The notes beneath the pieces were generated by a model. The model ran no database searches. It had not been told where the DNA came from and saw only the letters and a program-made list of their open reading frames with translations. Positions 12,301 through 24,300 of a DNA stretch of 64,000 nucleotides are shown here, in pieces. The stretch spans positions 467,437,820-467,501,819 of the forward strand of contig NC_134356.1 in the NCBI RefSeq assembly GCF_048569485.1. The letters run 5' to 3'. This DNA is from Anomaloglossus baeobatrachus. Taxonomy: Eukaryota; Chordata; Amphibia; Anura; Aromobatidae. Numbering within the stretch: the stretch's first letter is position 1; the number at the start of each line of letters is the position of its first letter. Both the position numbers and the translations under genes were made by a program.

Positions 12301-15300
12301 GAACAGGCTGGATGGGGGGGGGGTATGTGAACAGGCTGGATGGGGGGGGGTATGTGAACAGGCTGGATGGGGGGGGTATGTGAACAGGCTGGATGGGGGG
12401 GGGTATGTGAACAGGCTGGATGGGGGGGGTATGTGAACAGGCTGGATGGGGGGGGTATGTGAACAGGCTGGATAGGGGGGGGTATGTGAACAGGCTGGAT
12501 AGGGGGGGGGTATGTGAACAGGCTGGATGGGGGGGGGTATGTGAACAGGCTGGATGGGGGGTTTATAGCAGGATCATATACAAGGCAGGAGGATCATTAC
12601 CAGGATGGGGTACCTTAGTAGAGAATTTGGGGACATTACCCCCATAACAGTGTCAGCAGCAGATCCTCGCCTCATAACAGTGTGTCATGACCACATTTTT
12701 TGCTTAAAGTTTTATTTTCCCATTTTCCTCCTCTAAAACCAGGGTGCGTCTTATAGTCCGGTGCGTCTTATAGTCCGAAAAATACGGTACATTTCCGTCA
12801 TATGTTGATAAGTAATGTATGAAGCAGTGTCAGAAGATGAGCCTGTTTATACTGAGCAGGTGCTGGCTGTGTTACATAGCTAACACATCAGTTTTTTGCC
12901 AGTCACAATCCATCGAATTTTGAAAAAATAACGGATCCAGCGACTGATGCCACTGAATCCGTTTTTTTTTTTCATTGACTTGTATTAGTGACAGATGGCC
13001 TCACATTTCATCCGTCATTCGACAGATCCGTCGAAAAATGTTTGTCTGTCGAACCAAGACAACGTCAACAGTAACATTTCTTGTGTACGTCGAAAAAAAA
13101 ACAGACGGCGACGGATACGTCGCTTAGTGGAATGGAAGCCTATGGGCGCAGGATCCGTCGTCATCCGTCAAATGACAGAATACGGTGACTGATTCGGTTT
13201 TTTTTTAACTGAGCATGCTCCAAGTATTATTTAGCCCTCAGCTAGTCGGATCCATTGAAAAACGGAGCAGTCGCATCAGTTTAGCCACAATCTGCGAGGT
13301 ATCCGTCGAGAAAACAGATTGTGACTGATGGCAAAAAAAGTGATGTGTGAAAGGGGCCTAACTACAGCGGGTGGGATGGGATGAACCACTTAAATACCAC
13401 TGTCAATCTCTGATATCAACATTAAAATGACACCAGTGCAGGCACATTGGCTTTCATCAGACACCCGCGAAGAACCGTTGGGTTACCATGTTAGACAGGA
13501 GCTTGCTCATATTACTGCCATCTTGGTCTTCATATGAAGCTCAAGTATATAGGAGACAGCGATTTACCTACATACTGAATACTGTGGCATTGCTATGTAC
13601 ACGGTAGTATAAGAGATCAAATGCTTGCAGGTTCAAGTTCCCTAAGGAGACTAAAAATAAAAACAAATGTTTTACAAAATATTTTAAAAAAATGCAAAAT
13701 TTTGAAAGACCCTACTGTTCCCCCAATAAAATTAAAAAAAGAAAAATAAAATATTCGGTATTGCTGTGTCCCAATATATCAGCCTGTCAAGAAACAAAAT
13801 TATTTAAACCATTGGTTAAAGGTCTCCAAAAAAAAATCTAAAATGCCTAAATTGCATTTTTTTTCAGTTGCCAAACTTACCAAAAAAATGCAATGAAATT
13901 AAATTAATCAAAATGTCATATGAAGGGTAGTGTGAATAAAAATATCAGCTGAGCACACAAAACGTAAGAGTCCTGATATAACACTATGGACAGAAAAATA
14001 AAATAAAGTTATGAGTTTCAAAAAAAGGGTGATGGAAAGAAAATTCGTTTTGTTTTTTTTTTTTTTACAAATTTCCAAATTTATTTCATCAATGGAATAA
14101 TGAAGTAACTGGAGAAGTATAGTAGTGTAGTATGGTATCCCCATTACCGTACTGGACTGGAGAATCATGTCAGGTTAATTTTACCGCGCACTGAACAGTG
14201 TCAAAATAAAATCCCCCAAAAATGGTAGAATTATGGTGGTTTTCTTTGGGATATAACCGCGCTTGAATTTTTTTTTTCCGTTTTTCAGAATATTATATGG
14301 TAAAATGAATGGCGTCATTCAAAGTTACAACTCATGTCGCTAATAATAACAAACCCCTATACAGATAGACTGACTGAAAAATAAAGTTATGGTTGTTGGA
14401 ACAAAGGAAGGCAAAAACCAAAGTGCAAAAGTGTAAACTTCCTGGGACTTTGATAAAATCTTTTCACATTATTTTTTTTTCCCGAAAGCGATAAAATGGA
14501 AATAAAGCTAGGTTCACATGATATCGAGCGCTACTTCTGGGCCTCTGCTGAAGTTCCCAAAAGACTATTCCGAAGGGAAACCGGACACAGCTGTAAGGCA
14601 GCCATTCACGAGAATTAAGCCGACAGTCACTGTAGACACTGTCTGGCCACCCTCCGGGCAGTATTCACCATTTCCAGATATACAAAAAGATGTGGTTTGC
14701 CAATGTGTCCAATCCAGGTCAGTAATGTGCACTGCAAGCTTTGCCCCCACATTATTCTCGTTCTTGGGTCCACAGCTTTGCTGCGCCTTAACACCTGCGT
14801 GGATGTATAAACCGTTGTTGCATTATATTCAGTGTTCAGTACAATTTATTATAGTACCTAATAAAACCTAATTCCCTGGTTTATAGATTATAATAACTAC
14901 GAATTTGGATGCATTCATTAATTATGAAATTACTCGTATAGTAACTGTGGTTTTATGGTAACTGTATATGGCTGGTAGTTTTACAAAGAAATTACCGTAT
15001 TTTTCGCTTTATAAGACGCACTTTTCCTCCCAAAAATTTGGGAGGAAAATGGGGGGTGCGTCTTATAATCGGAATATAGCGGTACCTGGGGGTCTTGCCT
15101 GTGCGGTAATCGGGCGGCCGGGTGCCTGTGGCTGCGTGCGGCCGGCTGCCGGGCGCTGTGTGCGGCCGGGTACCCGTGGCTGTGTGCGGCCGGCGGTCGG
15201 GCGCTGAGTGCGGCCGGGAGCTGTGTGCGGCCAGGTACCCGTGGCTGTGTGCGGCCGGCGGCTGGGCGCTGTGTGCACCTGGCTGCCGCCCGCACGCAAG

Positions 15301-18300
15301 CACAGGTACCCGGCCACGTGCATGCAGGGTGGGCGCGCAACCTGCTGGCTGCCACTCTGTGCGTGCGGGGCGGGCGGCTGTGTAGCAAGTTACCCAGTTT
15401 GTCTGCGGTCCCACTTTCAAATGATGGCGCCGGGAGCGGGAGCGGGCGCATGCGCAGCTGGAGTTCTTGGATGAGAGCTCCATCTGCGCACGCGCTGCTC
15501 CGTGAGTCAGCGCGTGCGCAGATTGAGCCCTTGGATGAGAGCCCCATGTGCGCATGCGCCGCTCCAGGCGACATCACTTGAATCGGAACCGCGGATACAC
15601 TGGGAAAACACGGCATCGGTCTGCTCCACCACTGAGCAGTCGCCGCTGCCACCACTGAGCCGTCACCGACGCTGCCACCACTGAGTAGTCACCGCCGCTG
15701 CCACCACTGAGCAGTCACCGCCGCTGCCACCACTGAGCCGTCACCGCCACTGCCACCACTGAGCAGTCACTGCCGCTGCCACCACTGAGCCGTCACCGAC
15801 GCTGCCACCACTGAGTAGTCACCGCCGCTGCCACCACTGAGCAGTCACCGCCGCTGCCACCACTGAGCCGTCACCGCCACTGCCACCACTGAGCAGTCAC
15901 TGCCGCTGCCACCACTGAGCCGTCACCGACGCTGCCACCACTGAGTAGTCACCGCCGCTGCCACCACTGAGCAGTCACCGCCGCTGCCACCACTGAGCCG
16001 TCACCGTCGCTGCCACCACTGAGCAGTCACAGCCATTGCCACCACTGAGCTGTCACCGCCGCTGCCACCACTGAGCCATCAGCGCTGCTGCCACCACTGA
16101 ACCATCAGCACCGCTGCCACCACTGAGCCGTCATCGCCGCTGCCACCACTGAGCCGTCACCGCCGCTGCCACCACTGAGCAGTCACAGCCACTGCCACCA
16201 CTGAGCCGTCACCGCCGCTGCCACCACTGAGCCGTCACCGCCGCTGCCACCACTGAGCCGTCACCGCCGCTGCCACCACAGAGCAGTCACAGCCACTGCC
16301 CCCACTGAGCCGTCACCGCCGCTGCCACCACTGAGCCGTCACCGCAGCTGCCACCACTGAGCCGTCACCGCCGCTGCCACCACTGAGCCATCATTTGACC
16401 CGGGACCGCGGACAATGGGACACTCACTGCAGCGGCCTGCTGCACGACTCACCCGCCGCCGCTGCTGCCGCCACCACGGACCCCGCGGCTCCTGCCACCA
16501 CGGACCCGCTGCCACTGACCTGCCGCGCCTGACAGCACAACCTGTGCCTCCTGTGACCCCGCTTCACCACCACTGCTGCCACCCTAAGGTAAGAGAACAC
16601 CGAAGTATAAGACGGACCCCATTTTTCTTTTTTTTACCTTTTTTATATCTAAATTTGGGGTGCGTCTTATAATCCGGTGCGTCTTATAAAGCGAAAAATA
16701 CGGTATGTGCTTGACATCAGTACACACCTATCTTGGTCATGTATGGTCTGGGGTCCTTTGGATGTCTGTTAAAGGGAAACTTACCCTTTGCCCTAATAAA
16801 TTTATTCAGCATTCAAAAATCTTTTTTCATGTCATCAATTGTTTCAGTGTGCCAGAACTATTACTATTTTGTTAAAGGGAAACTGTCAGGTCCCCTATGG
16901 CCTCCAACCCAGCAGCATTCATACATGTATATCCAAATTCCCTCCATAACAGCCCTGTATGATACTATTCACATATATGAAGGTTTAAAAAAAAAAATGA
17001 CTTATAAATCTCACTTTATCTATACTAATTCGGGCCTTGACTAGTTGCAGGGACGTTAGTTGATCAGACTAGTAGGCCCTCTTTCCATGTTATCATGCCC
17101 CTCTGGGCGCTATAACAGGATTTCCATGAGTTGGCGTCACCACCAGCTAATGGAATCTCACACATGCGCATGGCTCATTTCGGCTCCTCAGAAGCAGGTT
17201 GTATGCTTCCCGGCTTCATTAGGAGCACTGCACACGATCAAAAGATAGCTCATGTACAGGTCTTCTGAACTTCCGGTCATGCACAGTGTGCCTAATGAAG
17301 CCGGAAGCGTCTACCCTGCTTCGGAGGTGCACGGACGTGGCCAAAATGAGCCGTGCGCATGTTTTACAGGACCTGGCAATGACACAGACTCATGGAAATC
17401 ATGGCCCACAGGTGAGTGATAACATGGAAAGGGGGCCGACTAGTCAGGGGGTCTAATGCCTCTGTGACTAGTCACAGGCCTAATTAACATAGGGAAAGTG
17501 AGCTTTAGGGTATGTGCGCACGTTGCTTTTTACCTGCTTTTTACCTGCTTTTTTGCTGCTTTTTCTTCTGCGCTGTTTAATGACAAAATGGATGTGTTCT
17601 TCTATTCAAGCAAAGTCTATGGGAATTTGGGTTTCTTGTTCACACTATGTTGTTCAAAATGCTGCCTTTTTGTGGCAGAACTTTGGTCAAAAACTCAGCT
17701 TTTCAAAGAAGCAACATGTCAATTGTTTTTGCCATTTGGGTTTTGCACTGCAAAGCTGAGTTTTTGACCAAAGTTCTGCCACAAAAAGGCAGCATTTTGA
17801 ACAACATAGTGTGAACAAGAAACCCAAATTCCCATAGACTTTGCTTGAATAGAAGAACACATCCATTTTGTCATTAAACAGCGCAGAAGAAAAAGCAGCA
17901 AAAAAGCAGGTAAAAAGCAGGTAAAAAGCAACGTGCGCACATACCCTTAGAAGTCCTTTTTTTAAACCTTCATATTAGTGAATAGCATTATACAGGGCTG
18001 GTTAAGGAGGGAATTTGGGCGTACAGGTATCAATGCTGAAGGGTTGGATAGGGCATGGGTCCCCAAATCCAGTCCTCAAGGGCCGCCAACAGTGCAGGTT
18101 TTCAGGATTTCCTTAGTATTGCACAGGTGATAATTTAATCACCTGCACAGTTGATGATTCCAACACCCATGCAATGCTAAGGAAATCCTGAAAACATGCA
18201 CTGTTAGCAGCCCTCGAGGACTGGAGTTGGGGAAACCTGGGATAGGGGGGCAGATTCCCTTTAATCTCATAAGGCAATGTATACACATTGATGCCCTTCT

Positions 18301-21300
18301 TTGTAAGTTTAATTTAATATAAAAAAAAATAAAACAATCAATATAGAATATACGCCTAAATTATGCCAGGGATATTATTCTTATATTTCTAATCCAGGGT
18401 TTTTTCTCGCGGTATGCTTTTTCAAGAGAAAGCAAAGTCAATAATGATTTCTAATACAATAAAAAAAAAGTACTGTATTTTTCGGCGTATAAGACGACCC
18501 CCAACTTATCCAGTTAAAATATAGAGTTTGGGATATATTGTATATACTCGAGTGTAAGCCGACCCCAGAAATATCCCCATTGTTTAGTGATGTCCCCTGC
18601 TGTAATGTCCCCATTGTTTAATAATGTCCCCTGCAGTAATGAGCCCAATGTTTAATAATGCCCTACTGCAGGTTCTCTTCTGTCCCCTATTATGCCATAG
18701 TTTACACACAAACGGATTTTTGTGTACTCACCATAAAATGGTTCTCTCTTAGCCATCATTGGGGGACACAGGACCATGGGTGTTATGCTGCCTATCCATA
18801 GGAGGACACTAAGTAGATGCAAAAGCATAGCTCCTCTTCTGCAGTATACACCCCCTGGCCGGGCCAGGCAACCTCAGTTTTAGTACACAAGCAGTAGGAG
18901 AAAAAAAACAGTAAAACCCTCTCAACAGAGGAACATGAGAAAAGAAGATTCATAACCGAATAAGGTACTGAGAGAACCAAGGCCCAACAGGGCAAGAGGG
19001 TGAGTGCTGTGTCCCCGAATGATGGCTAAGAGAAAACGATTTTACGGTGAGTACACAAAAATCCATTTTTCTCTGACGCCTCATTGGGGGACACAGGACC
19101 ATGGGACGTCTTAAAGCAGTCCATGGGACGTCCTAAAGCAGTCCATGGGTGGGAAAAATAAAAACAAGACAACGCAACCTAAGGACTGGGAACCAGTCCC
19201 AGACAGCCTGGAGCACCTACTGCCTGCTCTACTGCCGTTTGCAGAATTTTCCTACCCAGATTTGCTTCAGCTGAAACCTGGGTATGGACTCTGTAATGCT
19301 TTGAAAACGTATGTAGGCTAGACCAGGTCGCAGCCTTACACACCTGTTCCACTGGAGCCTGATGCCGAATGGCCCACGAAGCGCCAACTGCTCGCGTGGA
19401 ATGAGCCCGCAGCCCACTAGGAATGGGCTTGAGTTGCAAGCGGTAGACTTTCTGGATCGCAGAGCGAATCCAGCGAGCCAGAGTCGCCTTTGAAGCTGCT
19501 TGTCCCTTCTTAGGCCCCTTAGGAATGACGAACAAAGAGTCCGTTTTCCTAAAGGGGGCTGTCCTGGATATGTAATATCTGAGAGCTCTGACGAGGTCTA
19601 ACGAATGCAGAGACCTTTCCACCCTATGAACTGGGTGTGGACAAAAGGAAGGCAGAACAATGTCCTCGTTCAAATAAAACGGGGTAGGAACCTTTGGAAG
19701 AAAATCCGGAAGGGGGTGCAGAACCACCTTGTCCTGGTGAAAGATCAGAAAAGGCTCGCGGCAAGAGAGTGCTGCCAGCTCCGAAACCCGTCTGATGGAC
19801 GTAATTGCCACCAGGAATGTTACCTTCCAGGACAGAAGAGCAACTGAGGATTCCTTGAGAGGTTCAAAGGGAGACCTCTGGAGACCGTCCAGAACGAGAT
19901 TGAGGTCCCATGGGTCCAGCGGCCGTTTGTACGGGGGAACTAGATGGGAAACGCCCTGGAGGAAGGTCTTGACTTGCGGTTTTTGAGCCAGGCGGCATTG
20001 GTAGAAGATTGAGAGCGCTGAGATCTGCCCTTTAAAGGGAACTGAGAGACAACCCCGCTTGCAAGCCAGACTGTAGAAAGTCGAGAATTCTGGGGATGGC
20101 CAGAGGCATAGGCTGCACGTTAGTTTCCCTGCACCATGAAAGGAAGATTTTCCATGTAATGCGGGATGAAGCAGGCTTTTGGGCGCTGATCATGGTGGAA
20201 ATAACCGTGGGGGAGAATCCCACTCTTGTTAATACCCAGGTCTCAATGGCCATGCCGTCAGCTTTAGGGCTCTGGAGTTCTGATGGGAAATGGGCCCTTG
20301 GGTCAGCAAGTCTGGGATGTCTGGAAGGCGCCACGGTACGTCTGCGAGCATTTGTACTAATTCGGCGTGCCAGGCGCGCCTGGGCCAGTCCGGTGCTATC
20401 AGTATCACCGGGACTTCCTCTGCCTTGATCTTCCTGATTACCCGCGGCAGCAGGGGTAGAGGTGGAAATATGTAAGGCAGGCGGAAGTGGTGCCAGGAGC
20501 AGACTAGAGCTTCCGCGCCGATGGACTGCGGGTCGCGTGACCTGGCTATGAACGCGCGTACCTTTGGGTTCAACCTTGAGGCCATGAGATCCACGTCTGG
20601 TGTGCCCCAGCGAGTGCAGATGTGTAGAAACACTTCTGGGTGGAGAGACCATTCTCCGGCAGCCAGGCCGCTGCCCAGTTCTCTACCCCCGGTATGTGTA
20701 CCGCTGATATCACTGACCACGTCGATTCGGCCCAGCTGAGGATCTTGTGGGCCTCGAGATAAGCCGCTTTGCTGCGGGTGCCCCCCTGCCGATTGATATA
20801 GGCTACAGCTGTCGCATTGTCCGATTGGACTCGAATCTGACGACCCGCTAGCAGAGGGCAGAGCGCCCTGAGCGCGAGGAAGATCGCGTGGATTTCCAGG
20901 ATGTTTATGGGTAGGGAAGACTCCTGGGGCGTCCAACGTCCTTGAGCAGTGTGGTGCCGGTACACTGCTCCCCAGGCTAGGAGGCTTGCGTCCGTGGTCA
21001 GGACCCACCAGTTCACTGGGAGAAAGGATCTCCCCTTCGATAGGGATGAGGACCGAAGCCACCAGCGGAGTGCATACCTGACTGAAGGCGTCAGGTGAAG
21101 ATGTCTGTCCAGGGAGAAGGGGCTCTTGTCCCAGGCCGCTAGAAGGGCTAGCTGCAGTGGGCGGAGGTGCAGTTGAGCAAAGGGTACTGCTTCCATAGCC
21201 GCCACCATCCTGCCAAGTACCTTCATCCTGAATCGAATGGAGCGAGACGGAGGACGTAGAAGGCAGCGTACCGCTCGTTGAAGAGCGATCGCCTTGTCCA

Positions 21301-24300
21301 GGGGGAGGTAGATCAAGCCCCGACGGGTGTCCAGGGACATGCCCAGGAAGGTGATGGATCGTGGATCGGGGATGATTTGTCTAGATTCACTAGCCACCCT
21401 AAGCGGGATAGTATGTCCACAGTGATCTGTACGCTGGTTGAGCAGTCGCGGAAGGAGGGGGCCTTGATGAGGAGGTCGTCCTAAGTAAGGGAGAACGACT
21501 ACTCCCCTGGCGTGGACGCTCATGGCGGCCGCCATGACTTTGGTGAAGACCCTTGGTGCAGTGGCAAGGCCGAAGGGTAGAGCTACGAATTGAAAGTGGG
21601 AGTCCTGAACTGCGAAGCGGAGGAACTTTTGGTGATCTGGGGTGATGGGTATGTGCAGGTACACGTCCTTGATGTCTATGGAGGCGAGGAATTCCCCTTC
21701 GACCATGGATGCAATAATGGACCTTAGGGACTTTATTCTGAATCTCCGTACGTGCACATGTTTGTTCAGGTGTTTGAGGTCCAGGATGGGTCGAACTGAC
21801 CCATCCTTTTTGGGGACCACAAAGAGGTTGGAATAAAAACCTCTGAACTTCTCGTCGTCCGGGACAGGTATTATCACTCCTGCTGTTTGGAGCGAGTGGA
21901 TTGCTGAGAAAAAAGCTTTGCGTCGTTTTCGAGTCTTTGGGGGTTTGAGAGAAAGAATTTCGGACCCGACCCCTGAGTCAGTTCTATCTGGTAAACCGGA
22001 AGACACAAGGTCTCGCACCCATTTGTCGTCTGTGGTGGCAGCCCAGATGTGTTGAAAGAGCCGCAGTCGACCTCCTACAATGAGAGTGTCTTCCGGGGCG
22101 CCGAAGGAGTCATGAGGGGGGAAAACGTCGTGGACGAGTCTCCCTAGTCCTGGACTGTTTTGGTCTAGGCTGCCATGACGAAGTGGGTTTCGGGGAGAGC
22201 TAGCTAAGGTTGGTCGGTCTCTTCGTAGTCCACGGCTGGTGGCGGGGACAGCACGGGATGTCGACCACCCAAATGAGTTCCGAAAGGAGCGGAACGAGGA
22301 CTGTGGACATCTGGTGAAGGACGTCCTGGACTTCAGCTGGGGGAGGGAGGTACTCTTTCCTCCCGTGGCGTCAGAAATGAGCTTGTCCAGACGTTCGCCA
22401 AACAATCGGTCTGGAAAAAAGGGAAGGCCCGTGAGAGACTTCTTGGAGGCAGAGTCCGCTCGCCATTGTCTGAGCCAGAGAGCTCTACGAATGGCTATGG
22501 TATTTGAGGCGGCAAACGCTGCTCAGGTAGCAGCGTCCATGGAGGCCTGCATGAGGTACTCCGCCGCAGCAGCAATTTGAGCTGTTACCTCTGTGAAGGT
22601 ATGAGTGAACTGTGATTTCTCAAGCGAAGTGTTAAGGGATTCTGCCCAAACTGAAATCGCCTTTGCGACCCACACAGAGGCAAAGGAGGGCGAGAGGGAG
22701 GAACCCGCAGCCTCAGAAGCAGAGTGGGCGAGGTGCTCCACCTGTCTGTCAGGTCCTTGATGGAGAAACCATCGGGCAAAGACAGGAGCGTCTTTGTGGC
22801 AAGGCGGGAGACCGGGGGGGGGGGGGGGTCGACCGAGGGCGGATCGGCCCAGCTCTTAGGGGCAGGTGAGGCAAAAGGGTACCGGGACTCCATGAGTTTT
22901 CGGTTACCGAAGCGCCTGTCGGGCTTCTCCCTTTGCTTTGTGCGGATATCCTGAAACTCTGGGTGATCAGCGAAAACCTTTTGGAGTTTTCTTGGCCTCT
23001 TAAAGGAGACCGCATGGTCAGTGGTAGTGGATGGGGGATCTTCCACATGCAGAGTTTGGTTGATTGCTGCTATAAGGGAGTCTATTGCAGTTTGATCATC
23101 TTGGGAGGCTGAAACCAAGGAATCCTCTTGGTACAAACAGCATTCTCCCTCCTCCAGCTCTTCAGAAGCCGTGGAGCGTGTGGGAGAGCCTGCCCTGTGT
23201 GCTCCCGAGGGAGAGCCCTGGGGGTCATGAGAGAGTGCTAGAGACACCCGGCCGTTTGCTCTTTTCCTGATCCCTGCAACCGGTGAAGCATGTGCCCGGA
23301 TTACCTCATGGGATCCTCCATAGGGGTATCCTCAGGCTGCGTTCCGTCCAGGGGCCCAGAAGGGTGTGGAGGACGACATTGCATAGCCAGAACCAGGTTC
23401 TGTGACAGTTTTTCCATGGATTGGGACAGAAATTGTGCCCATTCCGGTGGGCTGGGAGCCCTAGGGTCTGGGCTGACGGTTGCGGCGGTGGTGGCGGGCG
23501 GGTCTTGGAGGGCTATATGGGCACAGGAACCACAGAGAGAAGGTGTGTTTACGTGGTAGCTCAGCGTGGCAGGCAGCGCAGGCTGAATAGTAGACTATGT
23601 GAGCCTTAGCGCTCTTAGTGCCCTTAGAATTCTGCATGTTCCTGATAGGAGTATGCCAGGAGGGGGAGCAATGGTCAGCAGAGCTACAAGTGAAGCAAGT
23701 ACCTCACCAGAATCAGCCGATGGCCCTGCGTCCTCAGGAAGGAGTAAGCTCTGTGGAGATCTTTGCACGCTTTCCTGGGGGGGCGGGGCTTATCACGCCC
23801 GTGGGTGGGCGGAGCTTAGCGCTAAAAGAGCGCCAAGAATAAGTCAGTGTGCCCCCCCTGCTGTCGGTAGCAAAAAACGGCGGGAAGGGAGCTTCTGTGA
23901 CATCTCCCTCCAGTCAGCACACAGCTAGTTACCGAAGGATAATCTCTGCCGGCTTTCTGCAATCAGAGCCGCACCTAGAGCAAATAAACAGAGCAAATAA
24001 ACAGTGTGAGTTCCTGAGCTCTGGGTCCTCCCCCCCCGCCACCGGTAAATTATCTGTGCAGATTTCTGCAAACAGCGAGGGACTCCCCCCCCCTCCCCCC
24101 CCCCTCCCCCCCCCACCCCCTCCTCCAGCCAGCAAGCTAGAGAAAAAATTAACACTGTGTGTTCAGGATCCCTGGGGCTCTCCTCCTTGCAATCAGCAAG
24201 GGACTTTCTCATAATAAAATACTGTGCATTCAGTGGTCCTGGGAGCCTTCCCTGCACTGTCTTTTCTCCCTTTGTCTGGGAAACCAGTCAGGGGGAATCT

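Larger units (their letters stand above)
16876..18260. mobile_element. TTAA foldback element carrying two other insertions
   Basis: TTAA at 16872-16875 and 18261-18264 flanks AGGGAAACTGTCAGG and GGGGGCAGATTCCCT. Inner arms pair (CCAAATTCCCTCC near 16933 with GGAGGGAATTTGG near 18007; AACCTTCATAT near 17967 with ATATGAAGGTT near 16975). It is split by the foldback element 17508-17946 and the hAT-like element 18054-18239, so the order of arrival is clear. Confidence 0.75.

Noticed and set aside
10236-12647. Glycine-rich and proline-rich frames of 66-200 codons
   Set aside because: Products of the 25-bp minisatellite. All three frames are open in places and no conserved start exists.
14981-15655. 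224-codon and 187-codon frames, arginine/alanine/histidine rich
   Set aside because: They lie across the GC-rich part of a non-coding DNA element and read through its inverted end. No domain and no splice support.
10290-16392. CRISPR-like arrays of short direct repeats
   Set aside because: The units abut with no unique spacers, and the context is a vertebrate intron. They are minisatellites.
22800-24120. Poly-G (22813-22828) and poly-C (24085-24118) runs as regulatory sites
   Set aside because: They sit within the DIRS fossil and look like slippage-expanded homopolymers. Nothing ties them to a function.
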